The notes under the pieces: model-generated
The model's input: the letters and a program-made list of their open reading frames with translations, nothing else
Told to the model about the DNA's origin: nothing
Databases searched by the model: none
Translations under genes and position numbers: made by a program
Shown: positions 40,355 through 48,875 of the stretch, in pieces
How the letters are laid out: every line of letters starts with the position of its first letter
How positions within the stretch are numbered: the first letter of the stretch is position 1
Origin: an uncultured Bacteroidia bacterium
GTDB lineage: Bacteria; Bacteroidota; Bacteroidia; Bacteroidales; F082
Assembly: GCA_902799345.1 (NCBI GenBank)
Contig: CADBZW010000003.1
Location: 62,001 to 126,000 of the forward strand
Direction of reading: 5' to 3'
DNA: 64,000 nt

Positions 40355-43210
40355 ATGAAACTAAAAAAGTTATTGATTCTTTCATTGGGCTTTGCTTTAA
40401 GCCTTGACGCATTCGCGCAACAACGAGTTGCAAAAAATGACATCAAGCCTTTAATTGTGGAAATAAAAAAAGGCATAGCCATAGGCAATGAGGGTTCAGT
40501 CCCAACAGCCTCAAATTTTGCTCCGCAAACCGCCGAGAGTGTTGTCATCAACAGATACCAAGATCTGGAAGACGCTGAAACCATGATGACCTATTACGAT
40601 CTCCAGTCGAACAGATGGTGCTCCAACCGTATGTATCAACTGCCTAACGGCAATGTCGGTGTTGTCGGTACCATGTCACACGAAGCTAATCTAGCATGCA
40701 GTGACCGCGGCACGGGATACAACTTCTACAACGGTGATTGGATGGAAGAGCCTGAAACTCGTGTCGAGCCCTACCGTGCTGGTTGGCCCACCATCGCTCA
40801 GTATGGTGAGACTGGTGAAGTCATGGTTTCACACGCTCCCATCCACTGCTATGTCAGAGAAGTCGCCGGTGAAGGCGAATGGATAGACATGGGTCTGCTC
40901 CCGGCTTCCCCAGAAGGTTATCCTTATGACCACGAACTCTCTTGGCCGAGAATCGCCACTTCTGGTGAAAACCACAACATCATCCATTTGATTGCCTGCA
41001 TCCAACACGCCATCTCAAGCGATGAGATTGCTCTCCATCAGGTATACTACCGTTCGGAAGACGGCGGCCAAACCTGGATTACCGCTTACTCACCCCTCGT
41101 ACAAGACAACGAAGAGACGGGGCATTACGACGCTGAATCCTACAACATCTCCGCTTACGGTCACACTGTTGCCATGGTCTATGGTGACGACGTTCATAGC
41201 CATGTCGTTATGTACAAATCCACTAACGACGGTCAAACATGGAACAGAACTGTTATTTGGGAGAACCCTTATTACGGACTTGATTTCGAAACAGATCCTG
41301 CATCAGTGTTCACTGACACCGTGTTTGGTCCTGCTAACCTTGCTTTAGCCGTTGGTCCCGACGGCATTGCTCATGTGGCTATGACCACTTACGAGTATCT
41401 CCACGATGAACTCGGCAACAACTACACATCCTTCCATGGTCGTGCTGTTGACGGTGTCTACTACTGGAATGACACCCAACCGGCTCCCATCCAATCCCCG
41501 GACGGCAATCCGCACTATGCTTTGAGACTATGGTGGCCTGCTGGTGATGGTCATTTCCAAATGCACAATGACTCCACCAAATGGATTGGATACATGCCGA
41601 TGTACACAGACATGGATGGTAACATCATCGAATACGACAGCGACATGTTCTACATTGGCGATGACTATCTTAAGAAAATGCATAGTGGCCAATCGGCCAT
41701 GCCTGCTCTCTCCATTGACCCGATGGGCAACATCGCTTGCGCTTTCTCCGCTCCTTGTACCAAACAATCAGACGAGAATGCCCACTACCACAGACACATC
41801 TATGTGAGCTATCGTAACGTCAACAATGGTTATTGGGAACAAGTGGTTGACGAACTCACGGACCCAGATGTTGACTCTAATTACACGGGCAGCGAAAACA
41901 TCTTCACATTTAGCGTCGACAACACCGCCAACGTAAACGAGTTCTGGTTTGGCTACCAAACCGACGATCAAATCGGTCTCTACTGGAGCAGCAACGCCTC
42001 TCAAACCTCGGCTTCCGAAAACGGCATCCGCGTCGTCAAAGTCAATCACGACACAAGTAATTCGGTTTATGAAATCACCGCCACCTCCAGCCCCACCAAT
42101 GGCGGGACCATATCAGGTACTGGCACATACACTTCAGGAAGTACTTGTACACTTCACGCAACGCCAAACAACGGTTATTCGTTTGTGAAGTGGACAAAGA
42201 ACGGGACTCAAGTTTCCACCAATGCCAATTACAGTTTTACGGTTACGAGAGACGCTTCTTTTGTGGCACATTTCCAACAAGACACCCCCAACTACACTAT
42301 TACCGCCACAGCTAACCCCACCAATGGTGGCACAATAACAGGTGCAGGCACATACCCATCAGGAAGCACATGTACTTTACGAGCCATGGCCAACGAGGGA
42401 TTTACGTTTGTTAAATGGACATGGAATGGGAGTTTGGTCTCGACCAATCAGAATTACAGCTTTATAGTTACGACTAATGCCTCATACTTAGCCCACTTTA
42501 CTCAAAGCGCCAACCAATATACCGTTTCTGCAACAGCCATCCCCGCCAATGGAGGTTCGGTTTCGGGCGGGGGCACCTACGAGCAAGGTTCCATTTGCAC
42601 TTTGACAGCTACTGCCAACAATGGTTTCTCATTCATGAATTGGATTGAAAACGGTATAGTTGTCTCAACAGAAGCCAGCTACTCATTTACGGTAGATCGA
42701 GAGCGCAGTCTCATGGCTGTGTTCTCGCAAGAGCTTTACTACACTATTTCCGCCATCGCGGGAGCTAACGGTTCCATTTCTCCCGAAGGAGATGTGATGG
42801 TTTTTCCAGGTGAAGACAAAACTTTCACCATGATACCCAACAGCGGTTGCCGGGTAAGCAATGTTTTGGTTGATGGCTTGGATGTCGGTCCTGTGGAGTC
42901 CTATACTTTCCGAAACGTGAACGGGAACCATTCCATCAGAGTCCAATTCAGCGGCCTCGGCGTGGACGATAATACGACATTCGATTTGAAAGTTTATCCG
43001 AATCCTGCCAATGACAAAATCAATATCCAGTGCCAGAATATGAAACAGGTTTCTATTTTCAATCTGTTTGGAGTTCAGATAGAAAGAAAGGATGTAAATG
43101 ATGATCATGCCGTTTTAAGCACCGACAATCTTCCACAAGGAACCTACATCCTGAAAGTGGAAAACAACGATGGAAGAATCGGCTATACACGATTTATTCT
43201 CATGAAATAA
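40355..43210 (+). CDS. T9SS-exported beta-propeller protein with InlB-type B repeats
   Basis: 951 residues. Signal peptide 1-22 (MKLKKLLILSLGFALSLDAF-AQ). A BNR/sialidase-like propeller region covers about 60-560 (YYRSEDGGQTWITAY, MYKSTNDGQTWNRTV are typical Asp-box-like blades). Three divergent InlB B-repeat (Flg_new-type) units of about 72 residues start near 571, 646 and 721 (ITATSSPTNGGTISGTGTY ... GYSFVKWTKNG), with a fourth degenerate unit from about 794. A T9SS type A sorting domain begins near 876 (LKVYPNPANDKINIQ ... LPQGTYILKVENN ... ILMK). Surface-exposed cargo, ligand unknown. Lies in the accessory stretch. Confidence 0.9.
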   Translation: MKLKKLLILSLGFALSLDAFAQQRVAKNDIKPLIVEIKKGIAIGNEGSVPTASNFAPQTAESVVINRYQDLEDAETMMTYYDLQSNRWCSNRMYQLPNGNVGVVGTMSHEANLACSDRGTGYNFYNGDWMEEPETRVEPYRAGWPTIAQYGETGEVMVSHAPIHCYVREVAGEGEWIDMGLLPASPEGYPYDHELSWPRIATSGENHNIIHLIACIQHAISSDEIALHQVYYRSEDGGQTWITAYSPLVQDNEETGHYDAESYNISAYGHTVAMVYGDDVHSHVVMYKSTNDGQTWNRTVIWENPYYGLDFETDPASVFTDTVFGPANLALAVGPDGIAHVAMTTYEYLHDELGNNYTSFHGRAVDGVYYWNDTQPAPIQSPDGNPHYALRLWWPAGDGHFQMHNDSTKWIGYMPMYTDMDGNIIEYDSDMFYIGDDYLKKMHSGQSAMPALSIDPMGNIACAFSAPCTKQSDENAHYHRHIYVSYRNVNNGYWEQVVDELTDPDVDSNYTGSENIFTFSVDNTANVNEFWFGYQTDDQIGLYWSSNASQTSASENGIRVVKVNHDTSNSVYEITATSSPTNGGTISGTGTYTSGSTCTLHATPNNGYSFVKWTKNGTQVSTNANYSFTVTRDASFVAHFQQDTPNYTITATANPTNGGTITGAGTYPSGSTCTLRAMANEGFTFVKWTWNGSLVSTNQNYSFIVTTNASYLAHFTQSANQYTVSATAIPANGGSVSGGGTYEQGSICTLTATANNGFSFMNWIENGIVVSTEASYSFTVDRERSLMAVFSQELYYTISAIAGANGSISPEGDVMVFPGEDKTFTMIPNSGCRVSNVLVDGLDVGPVESYTFRNVNGNHSIRVQFSGLGVDDNTTFDLKVYPNPANDKINIQCQNMKQVSIFNLFGVQIERKDVNDDHAVLSTDNLPQGTYILKVENNDGRIGYTRFILMK

Positions 43211-43213
43211 CTT

Positions 43214-43285
43214 TGTAGAGACGAGCCATGGCACATCTCTACAGACTATCGGCTGCCCTCTGTCTCAAAATGGAGTACAGAGGGC
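43214..43285. repeat. Two hairpins after the cargo gene
   Basis: TGTAGAGA (43214-43221) pairs with TCTCTACA (43236-43243), with CGAGCCATGGCACA between; it shares GTAGAGACG with 16066 and 21141. Next, CTGCCCTCTGT (43253-43263) pairs with ACAGAGGGCGG (43277-43287, one G-T pair). The second could terminate transcription but has no strong T-run. Confidence 0.75.
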
Positions 43286-43433
43286 GGTTGGGTATTTGCC
43301 GTGACCAGCGGAATCCATCAAAACTACTTCGGTCCCACCATATCGTTTACCCAACCAACCGAAAAACACAAGAAATAGGTTGTTCGATTAACCGATTTTT
43401 TGATAAAAACGGTTATCGTATTAACCTTTTTTG

Positions 43434-43441
43434 TATCTTTG
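43434..43441 (+). promoter_or_regulatory. -7 element TATCTTTG of the ATPase gene
   Basis: Consensus match 23 bases before ATG 43465. Upstream, AACCG (43390) and CGGTT (43410) form an inverted repeat around a T-rich core, a possible operator. Confidence 0.7.
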
Positions 43442-43464
43442 CAGCCTAAAGACGAACAGAAAAG

Positions 43465-44661
43465 ATGGAAACGTTATTCAAAAAACACCAGATTCTGATT
43501 TCACAGGTGAGCATGGACATCGTCCGAGAGACAATCAATACCATTTCGTGGGAGAAGCAATTGGTGGGCATTCGAGGTTCGCGAGGCGTAGGAAAAACTA
43601 CACTGATGCGACAGTATATCAAGAAAAACTATGGCATCAAACCTGGCGAGGCGCTTTATTGCGTATTGGACAGCCTCTATTTCAGCAACCACAGCCTGAT
43701 TCAGTTGGCCGAAACTTTCCACTTGATGGGCGGCAAGCACCTTTTCCTCGACGAGGTACACAAATATCCCACATGGAGCAAGGAAATCAAGGAAATCATC
43801 GACCTCTATCCCGACATGAAAATCACCTTTTCGGGATCATCCCTTTTGCAGATTCTCAATGCCGATGCCGACCTCTCGCGCCGTGTGCTGAGTTACGACA
43901 TGGCAGGACTGTCGTTTCGCGAGTTCCTCCATTTCTACAAAGGCATTCAATTCCCCGTGAAGAGTCTTGACGAGATTCTTTTTGACACCGACAACATCTG
44001 CATGGAAATCAACAAACTATGCCGACCACAACAGCTTTTTGAGCAATATCTTCGTGCGGGATACTATCCTTTTTATGACGGCAACGAGGAGGAATATTAC
44101 AGCCGAATTGAGAATGTCATCAATTTCATTATTGAGCAGGAAATGACACAATTTTGCGGGGTAGAATTTTCCAACACACGTAAAATCAAGGCTTTGTTGG
44201 TTTTCTTGGCAGAGAATGTTCCCTACGAAGTGAACATTGCCAAGCTGTCAACTTATTTGGAACTTAATAAGCAGACGGTGTTGTCCTACCTCGCGAATAT
44301 GGAACGCGCCGAACTTTTACATCTGCTTTATTCCGACAACAAGTCGGTGACGCGCCTACAAAAGCCCGACAAGATTTACCTGCACAACCCCAACATGTTC
44401 TATGCCCTCGGGCAACGCAATGAGATTGGAACCATCCGCGAATGTTTTGCAGTCAACCAACTCTCTGTGAAGCATACGGTGGAATACGGCAAGACCCAAG
44501 GCGATTTCCGTATTGACGGGCGCATTACGATGGAAGTGGGCGGACAAGACAAGACCTTCGACCAAATCGCGGACATCCCTGATTCCTACATTCTTGCCGA
44601 CATGTTGGAGCACCCTGTAGGAAAGAAATTGCCCTTGTGGATTGTAGGACTAACCTATTAA
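43465..44661 (+). CDS. AAA_14/DUF4143 ATP-binding protein
   Basis: 398 residues. Walker A GSRGVGKTTLMRQY, Walker B KHLFLDEVHKY and a sensor-like TFSGSSLLQI are followed by YDMAGLSFREFLHF, typical of the AAA_14 family with a C-terminal DUF4143 nuclease-like region (here about 210-398, including VEYGKTQGDFRIDGRITMEV). These ATPases are abundant, mobile, often variable accessory genes in Bacteroidota; the function is not established. Own promoter, convergent with nothing; 72 bases before the flippase. Confidence 0.9.
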   Translation: METLFKKHQILISQVSMDIVRETINTISWEKQLVGIRGSRGVGKTTLMRQYIKKNYGIKPGEALYCVLDSLYFSNHSLIQLAETFHLMGGKHLFLDEVHKYPTWSKEIKEIIDLYPDMKITFSGSSLLQILNADADLSRRVLSYDMAGLSFREFLHFYKGIQFPVKSLDEILFDTDNICMEINKLCRPQQLFEQYLRAGYYPFYDGNEEEYYSRIENVINFIIEQEMTQFCGVEFSNTRKIKALLVFLAENVPYEVNIAKLSTYLELNKQTVLSYLANMERAELLHLLYSDNKSVTRLQKPDKIYLHNPNMFYALGQRNEIGTIRECFAVNQLSVKHTVEYGKTQGDFRIDGRITMEVGGQDKTFDQIADIPDSYILADMLEHPVGKKLPLWIVGLTY

Positions 44662-44698
44662 GGTGCCCTAAAGTTTGTAGGTATTACACTGAATTTTG

Positions 44699-44706
44699 TA
44701 TTTTTG
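44699..44706 (+). promoter_or_regulatory. -7 element TATTTTTG of the flippase gene
   Basis: It overlaps a TTG (44704-44706) that would otherwise be read as a start codon, so translation must begin downstream, at GTG 44734. Confidence 0.7.
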
Positions 44707-44733
44707 CGTTCAATAAGAGTCAATGGAAGTCCC

Positions 44734-46029
44734 GTGTTCAAGAAAATCCTAAATACCTTTGGAACCAAGATACTGGCGGCAGTCCTCAACTTCGCCATTG
44801 CTATTATCATCTCCCAGACCTTGGGCGACACGGGTTCGGGAACGCAGTCGTTAGTGGTGGCCACCATCGCCTTCATCCTCATCTTCTCCGAAATCGTGTG
44901 CGGCGCCAGCATCATTTACCTTGCTCCTCGCCATTCGTTCAAGAAGATATTGGTCGCATCGGTGGTGTGGGCCGCATTGATTGCCGTGGTCATGGGCTTC
45001 GGTATCAGGCTGTTCTACCCCAAATTGGAGCCTGATTTGGTCGTCCACGTCGCCATTCTGTCGTTCATTTCCTCGCTCTCCAACATCAACTTCCGTTTCT
45101 TGGTCGGCAAGGAGGAAATACAAAAGGCCAACTATAACACGCTGCTTCAACCGGTTCTGCTAACCATCACTTTAGTAGTGTATTACATCGCGCTGAAAAA
45201 GACCGACATCTATGGTTATATCATCGGTCTCTATGCCGCCTACGGAGGGACGTTCCTGTTGGGAGTGTGGATGTTGCGAGAAGAATACGCCAATCTGCCC
45301 AACGACAAAGACAAAGAATACAAGCCCGTATTGAAAGACTTGTTCAAATACGGTTTCCTCAACCAGACAGGACATTTTGTGCAGTTCTTCAACCTTCGTC
45401 TAAGCTACTATTTATTAGATAATTACATCGGAAGAGGTCAAGTTGGGGTCTTTTCGCGCTCGGTCTCGTTGGCCGAAGCCATCTGGATTATCAGCAACAG
45501 CATTGCACTGGTGCAGTATGCCCGCATCGCCAATGCCGACGACCGTGAATACTCACAGAAACTCACCCTGGACTTGAGCAAAATCTGCCTCCTTATATCG
45601 GCAGTGGCTGTGGTGGTGCTATGCCTGCTGCCACCTCAGTTCTATGTCTTCGTCTTCGGCAAGGACTTCGGCGAGATGGCAAGACTTATCCGCATCCTGG
45701 CTCCAGGCATCCTGCTCTACTGCATTTTCCTCATCCTCGGACACTATTACTCGGGCATCGGACGTTATCAGATGAACACCTTCGCGGCGCTCTGCGGGCT
45801 GGTCGTCACCTTCGTCTGCGGCTTCACGCTGATACCCAAATATGGCGTCACAGGCGCAGCCATCACGTCGGCAGTGTCCTATGCGGTCAATGCGGTGTTC
45901 CTGTTTGTGTTCTTCGTCAAGGAGTCACACTTCAAGGGGAAAGACTTCATACTGACCAAGGGCGAGATACAGAACTACATCGCTGGTTTGAAACAACAAT
46001 TCTTGAAACAACCTACAGACAATGAATAA
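44734..46029 (+). CDS. Polysaccharide flippase (Wzx/MOP superfamily)
   Basis: 431 residues from GTG 44734, giving FKKILNTFGTKILAAVLNFA as first amphipathic and membrane segment; the first possible ATG is not in frame. About 12-14 membrane segments; MOP-type features LNFAIAIIISQTLGDTGSGTQSLV and SGIGRYQMNTFAALCGLVVT. It moves lipid-linked oligosaccharide across the inner membrane, for O-antigen or capsule. The stop overlaps the following methyltransferase by 8 bases, and a GT4 gene follows, forming a surface-glycan cluster. Confidence 0.9.
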   Translation: MFKKILNTFGTKILAAVLNFAIAIIISQTLGDTGSGTQSLVVATIAFILIFSEIVCGASIIYLAPRHSFKKILVASVVWAALIAVVMGFGIRLFYPKLEPDLVVHVAILSFISSLSNINFRFLVGKEEIQKANYNTLLQPVLLTITLVVYYIALKKTDIYGYIIGLYAAYGGTFLLGVWMLREEYANLPNDKDKEYKPVLKDLFKYGFLNQTGHFVQFFNLRLSYYLLDNYIGRGQVGVFSRSVSLAEAIWIISNSIALVQYARIANADDREYSQKLTLDLSKICLLISAVAVVVLCLLPPQFYVFVFGKDFGEMARLIRILAPGILLYCIFLILGHYYSGIGRYQMNTFAALCGLVVTFVCGFTLIPKYGVTGAAITSAVSYAVNAVFLFVFFVKESHFKGKDFILTKGEIQNYIAGLKQQFLKQPTDNE

Positions 46030-46831
46030 ACTCCATAAACTCACCAAGGCCCTCGGGCGCGTCATTCGTCATCCTTATTTGCTCAACCTCGTCCTTCAAG
46101 ACGAAGGCAGCAACAAGGAAGACGTCATCCGCAAATATGGCCTCGCCAACGGTCTGCCCGTCATCGAAATCAACGAACTGTTCCCCGACTTCCATGAAAT
46201 CGCGAAGCCATACGCCTATCTCTCGGGTGCCACCATGCCCATCGACATTGCCTTGCTGCGCGCCTTGGCGAAACGCTATGCAGTGAAGGACTACTTCGAA
46301 ATCGGCACTTGGCGCGGAGAGAGCGTGGCCAATTTGGCTGATGTAGCCGAGCATTGCGTCACCTTCAACCTACCAAAAGAAGACATCGTCAAGCTGACCG
46401 ACAACCAACTTTACGCCGATTTGCACAGCTTCTTCAGCAAGGATTTGGGCAATGTGGAACAACTCTACGGCGACTCCCAGACCTTCGACTTCGGTCCTCA
46501 CTTTGGCAAGTACGATATGGTCTTCGTCGATGGCGACCACCATTACGAGAGCGTGAAGAAGGACACCGAGACTGCCTTCAAACTATTGAAAGGCGAGCGC
46601 AGCATCATCGTGTGGCACGACTATGGTCTCGACCCCGAGACCATCCGTTGGGATGTGATGGGGGCTATCTTGGATGGTGCTCCTGCAGAGAAACGCAAGC
46701 ATATCTATCATGTCTCCAACACGTTGTGCGCCGTCTACCTGCCTGAGGACTTCCCAACCCACAAACTTGTGCCTTATGAGACGCCTAAGAAATACTTTGA
46801 AATTGATATCAAAGCCCATACTATCAAGTGA
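46022..46831 (+). CDS. SAM-dependent methyltransferase-like protein (Methyltransf_24 type)
   Basis: 269 residues. The Rossmann AdoMet motif I is DYFEIGTWRGESVANLA; a metal/AdoMet-site region KYDMVFVDGDHHYESVKKD corresponds to motif II of the class I O-methyltransferase-like family, and IIVWHDYGLD follows. N-terminal region (1-85) is a helical extension. Overlaps the flippase gene and precedes GT4, so it probably methylates a sugar or surface glycan (inference). An alternative is a scaffold or glycan-modifying protein of unknown activity. Confidence 0.85.
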   Translation: MNKLHKLTKALGRVIRHPYLLNLVLQDEGSNKEDVIRKYGLANGLPVIEINELFPDFHEIAKPYAYLSGATMPIDIALLRALAKRYAVKDYFEIGTWRGESVANLADVAEHCVTFNLPKEDIVKLTDNQLYADLHSFFSKDLGNVEQLYGDSQTFDFGPHFGKYDMVFVDGDHHYESVKKDTETAFKLLKGERSIIVWHDYGLDPETIRWDVMGAILDGAPAEKRKHIYHVSNTLCAVYLPEDFPTHKLVPYETPKKYFEIDIKAHTIK

Positions 46832-46945
46832 CGCTCTAGATTGCTTCGTCGTTCCTCCTCGCAAATCTCCGATTCGACGATGCGAAGCGAGTCAATGACG
46901 CGAAGCGGCAACTGAACAACTGACAACTGAATAACTGAACAACTG
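46832..46945. repeat. REP-like segment and AACTGA leader repeats before GT4
   Basis: AGATTGCTTCG...GCGAAGCG...TCAATGACGCGAAGC (46849-46905) resembles the dispersed ATTGCTTCG/GCAATGACG repeat also present at 23234 and 52448. Then AACTGAACAACTGACAACTG and AATAACTGAACAACTG units lead directly into the ATG at 46946. Confidence 0.75.
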
Positions 46946-48085
46946 ATGAACATACTGCACCTGCTAAGTTGGTTTCCTCGCCCCGACGACCCCACCCTGG
47001 GCAACTTCTGCGTCCGCATGATCGACGCATTGCCCGAGGATTGCCATTCCGTCATTCTCTCCGTTTGTGACGGCAAGGACATGACGCAATCGTTCGAGGT
47101 CAAAGAGATTCCCGGGGCGCACCACACCCATGTGCAGATCTACATACGTCCACCAAAGGTCAACGCCATCCGCAAACTCAAGATGCTGCGGATGTACCAA
47201 TATGGCCTCAACTACATCAAAAAACACTTCTTCGAGCCTGACCTCATCCACTTGCATGTCACCTACCCATTAGGGCAAGTGGCCTTGCTTTGGAAGAAGC
47301 TTTTCGGCTACAAATACGTCCTTACTGAACACTGGACCATCTATCAGCCGCAAAACAAAGACGTTTTGGTCGGAAAGTTGAAGAAAAAGATCGTCAAGAT
47401 TGCCAATAATGCCGAACTTATCATGCCCGTCAGCCTGGATTTGCAGCGGTGCATGGAGGGACATGGGGTGAAGAACCGTTTCAAGGTGATTTACAATTTG
47501 GTGAATACGGATGTTTTCCGTTTGGGCGAAGCCCAAACGGAAAATAAAAAACACATTCTTCACATTTCCACCCTTCGCGACGAGGCCAAGAACTTCAGCG
47601 GCATTTTACGCACCATCGAAAGGCTTCGCCAACAACGAAACGACTTTGAACTGCACGTCATCCATGACTATGATGCGCCTGAATTCAAGGCTTTTGTCAA
47701 GGAACACAACCTTTCTGACTGCGTCATTTTCCATGGCAAAAAGACCTCTGCCGAGGTGGCACAAGCCTATCAAGACGCCGACTTCTTCGTCCTCTTCTCC
47801 AACTTCGAGAACCTGCCCTGCGTCATCGTGGAGGCCTTTGCCTCTGGTGTTCCCGTGCTTTCTACTGCCGTGGGTGGCATCGCTGAGATTGTCAACAACG
47901 AGAGAGGCATCCTTATCCCACAGGGAGATGAAGATGCATTATTGAATGGCATGAATGCCATGCTCGACCACTGTCACGAATACGACCGCCCGGCGATTCG
48001 CGACTATGCCATCAAAACCTTCGCCGCCCAAAACATCGGACGGCAGATTTTCGAGGAATACAACAAAGTATTGGGGAAAGCTTAG
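46946..48085 (+). CDS. Glycosyltransferase family 4
   Basis: 379 residues, GT-B fold. N-terminal half: HLLSWFPRPDDPTLGNFCVR (sugar-acceptor loop) and TEHWTIY. C-terminal half: donor-binding CVIFHGKKTSAEVAQAYQDADFFVLFSNFENLPCVIVEAFASGVPVLSTAVGGIAEIV with the E-x7-E motif of retaining GT4 enzymes. Transfers a nucleotide-sugar onto a growing surface glycan in the cytoplasm. Inside the gene, DNA coding VFRLGEAQTENKK is a perfect 14-bp hairpin. It ends overlapping lpxA tail to tail by 4 bases. Confidence 0.95.
   Translation: MNILHLLSWFPRPDDPTLGNFCVRMIDALPEDCHSVILSVCDGKDMTQSFEVKEIPGAHHTHVQIYIRPPKVNAIRKLKMLRMYQYGLNYIKKHFFEPDLIHLHVTYPLGQVALLWKKLFGYKYVLTEHWTIYQPQNKDVLVGKLKKKIVKIANNAELIMPVSLDLQRCMEGHGVKNRFKVIYNLVNTDVFRLGEAQTENKKHILHISTLRDEAKNFSGILRTIERLRQQRNDFELHVIHDYDAPEFKAFVKEHNLSDCVIFHGKKTSAEVAQAYQDADFFVLFSNFENLPCVIVEAFASGVPVLSTAVGGIAEIVNNERGILIPQGDEDALLNGMNAMLDHCHEYDRPAIRDYAIKTFAAQNIGRQIFEEYNKVLGKA
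47514..47544. repeat. 31-bp perfect hairpin inside the GT4 gene
   Basis: TTTTCCGTTTGGGC, loop GAA, GCCCAAACGGAAAA: 14-bp arms without mismatch in the middle of the coding sequence, between the two Rossmann halves. Confidence 0.95.
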
Positions 48086-48873
48086 TCTTCGTTCCCGACG
48101 GCGTTCTTCATGATGCCGATCTTGGAACTTTCAATGAATTCAAGGATGAAATCACGGTCTTCCGACTCGGGAAGATGCTCACGGATGTATTGCACCGACT
48201 GGCTGACGTTCATGCCCACGCTATAGATCACACGATACACATCCTGGATGGCATTGATACGCTCGCGCGAGAAGCCACGACGCATCAGGCCGATGGAATT
48301 AACGCCAGCATAACACACCGGATGACCCGTGCCCGTCTTGACAAACGGAGGGATGTCCTTGTTCACCATAGCACCACCGCAAATCATCACGTGTGCACCG
48401 ATGCGGCAAAACTGACTCACCGCAGCCAGACCGCCAAAGATAGCCCAGTCGTCGACGGTGATATGACCGGCCAACGTGGCAGCATTGGCCATGATGACAT
48501 GGTCGCCGAGGTAGCAGTCGTGGGCCACATGAGTGAACGCCATCAGCAGGCAGTCCTTACCCACCACGGTCTTGCCCGAAGCCACCGTGCCTTTGTTGAC
48601 CGTCGCCGACTCGCGCACCACGGTGCCGTCGCCGATATAGCAATAGGTGGTCTCACCTTTGTATTTCAGGTCTTGCGGGATGGCCGAAATGACCGCACCT
48701 GGGAAAATCTTGCAGTTTTTGCCGATGCGGGCACCATCCATAATGACAGCATTGGGGCCAATCCAAGTGCCGCTACCAATCTCCACGTCTTCGCCAATCC
48801 AAGCGAACGCCTCAATCTTCACGTCTTCCGCGATGCGGGCGTTAGGGTGGATATAGGCTAAAGGCTGGTTCAT
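48082..48873 (-). CDS. lpxA: Acyl-ACP--UDP-N-acetylglucosamine O-acyltransferase
   Basis: 263 residues. First step of lipid A synthesis in the cytoplasm. Left-handed beta-helix hexapeptide repeats (IHPNARIAEDVKIEAFAWIG ... GTWIGPNAVIMDGARIG), the catalytic His in MAFTHVAHDC, GAVISAIPQDLKYKG and the helical C-terminus (GFSRERINAIQDVYRVIY) are clear. It begins 2 bases after lpxC on the same strand. Confidence 0.97.
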   Translation of the reverse strand: MNQPLAYIHPNARIAEDVKIEAFAWIGEDVEIGSGTWIGPNAVIMDGARIGKNCKIFPGAVISAIPQDLKYKGETTYCYIGDGTVVRESATVNKGTVASGKTVVGKDCLLMAFTHVAHDCYLGDHVIMANAATLAGHITVDDWAIFGGLAAVSQFCRIGAHVMICGGAMVNKDIPPFVKTGTGHPVCYAGVNSIGLMRRGFSRERINAIQDVYRVIYSVGMNVSQSVQYIREHLPESEDRDFILEFIESSKIGIMKNAVGNED

Positions 48874-48875
48874 AA

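Noticed and set aside
43228..43449. 73-residue frame before the ATPase gene
   Set aside because: It spans hairpins and a promoter element and looks non-coding.
39268..44661. Prophage or integrated element
   Set aside because: Apart from the phage-type ORF6N domain there is no integrase, terminase, capsid gene or attachment site; the tRNA-Glu at 57143 also has no adjacent integrase.
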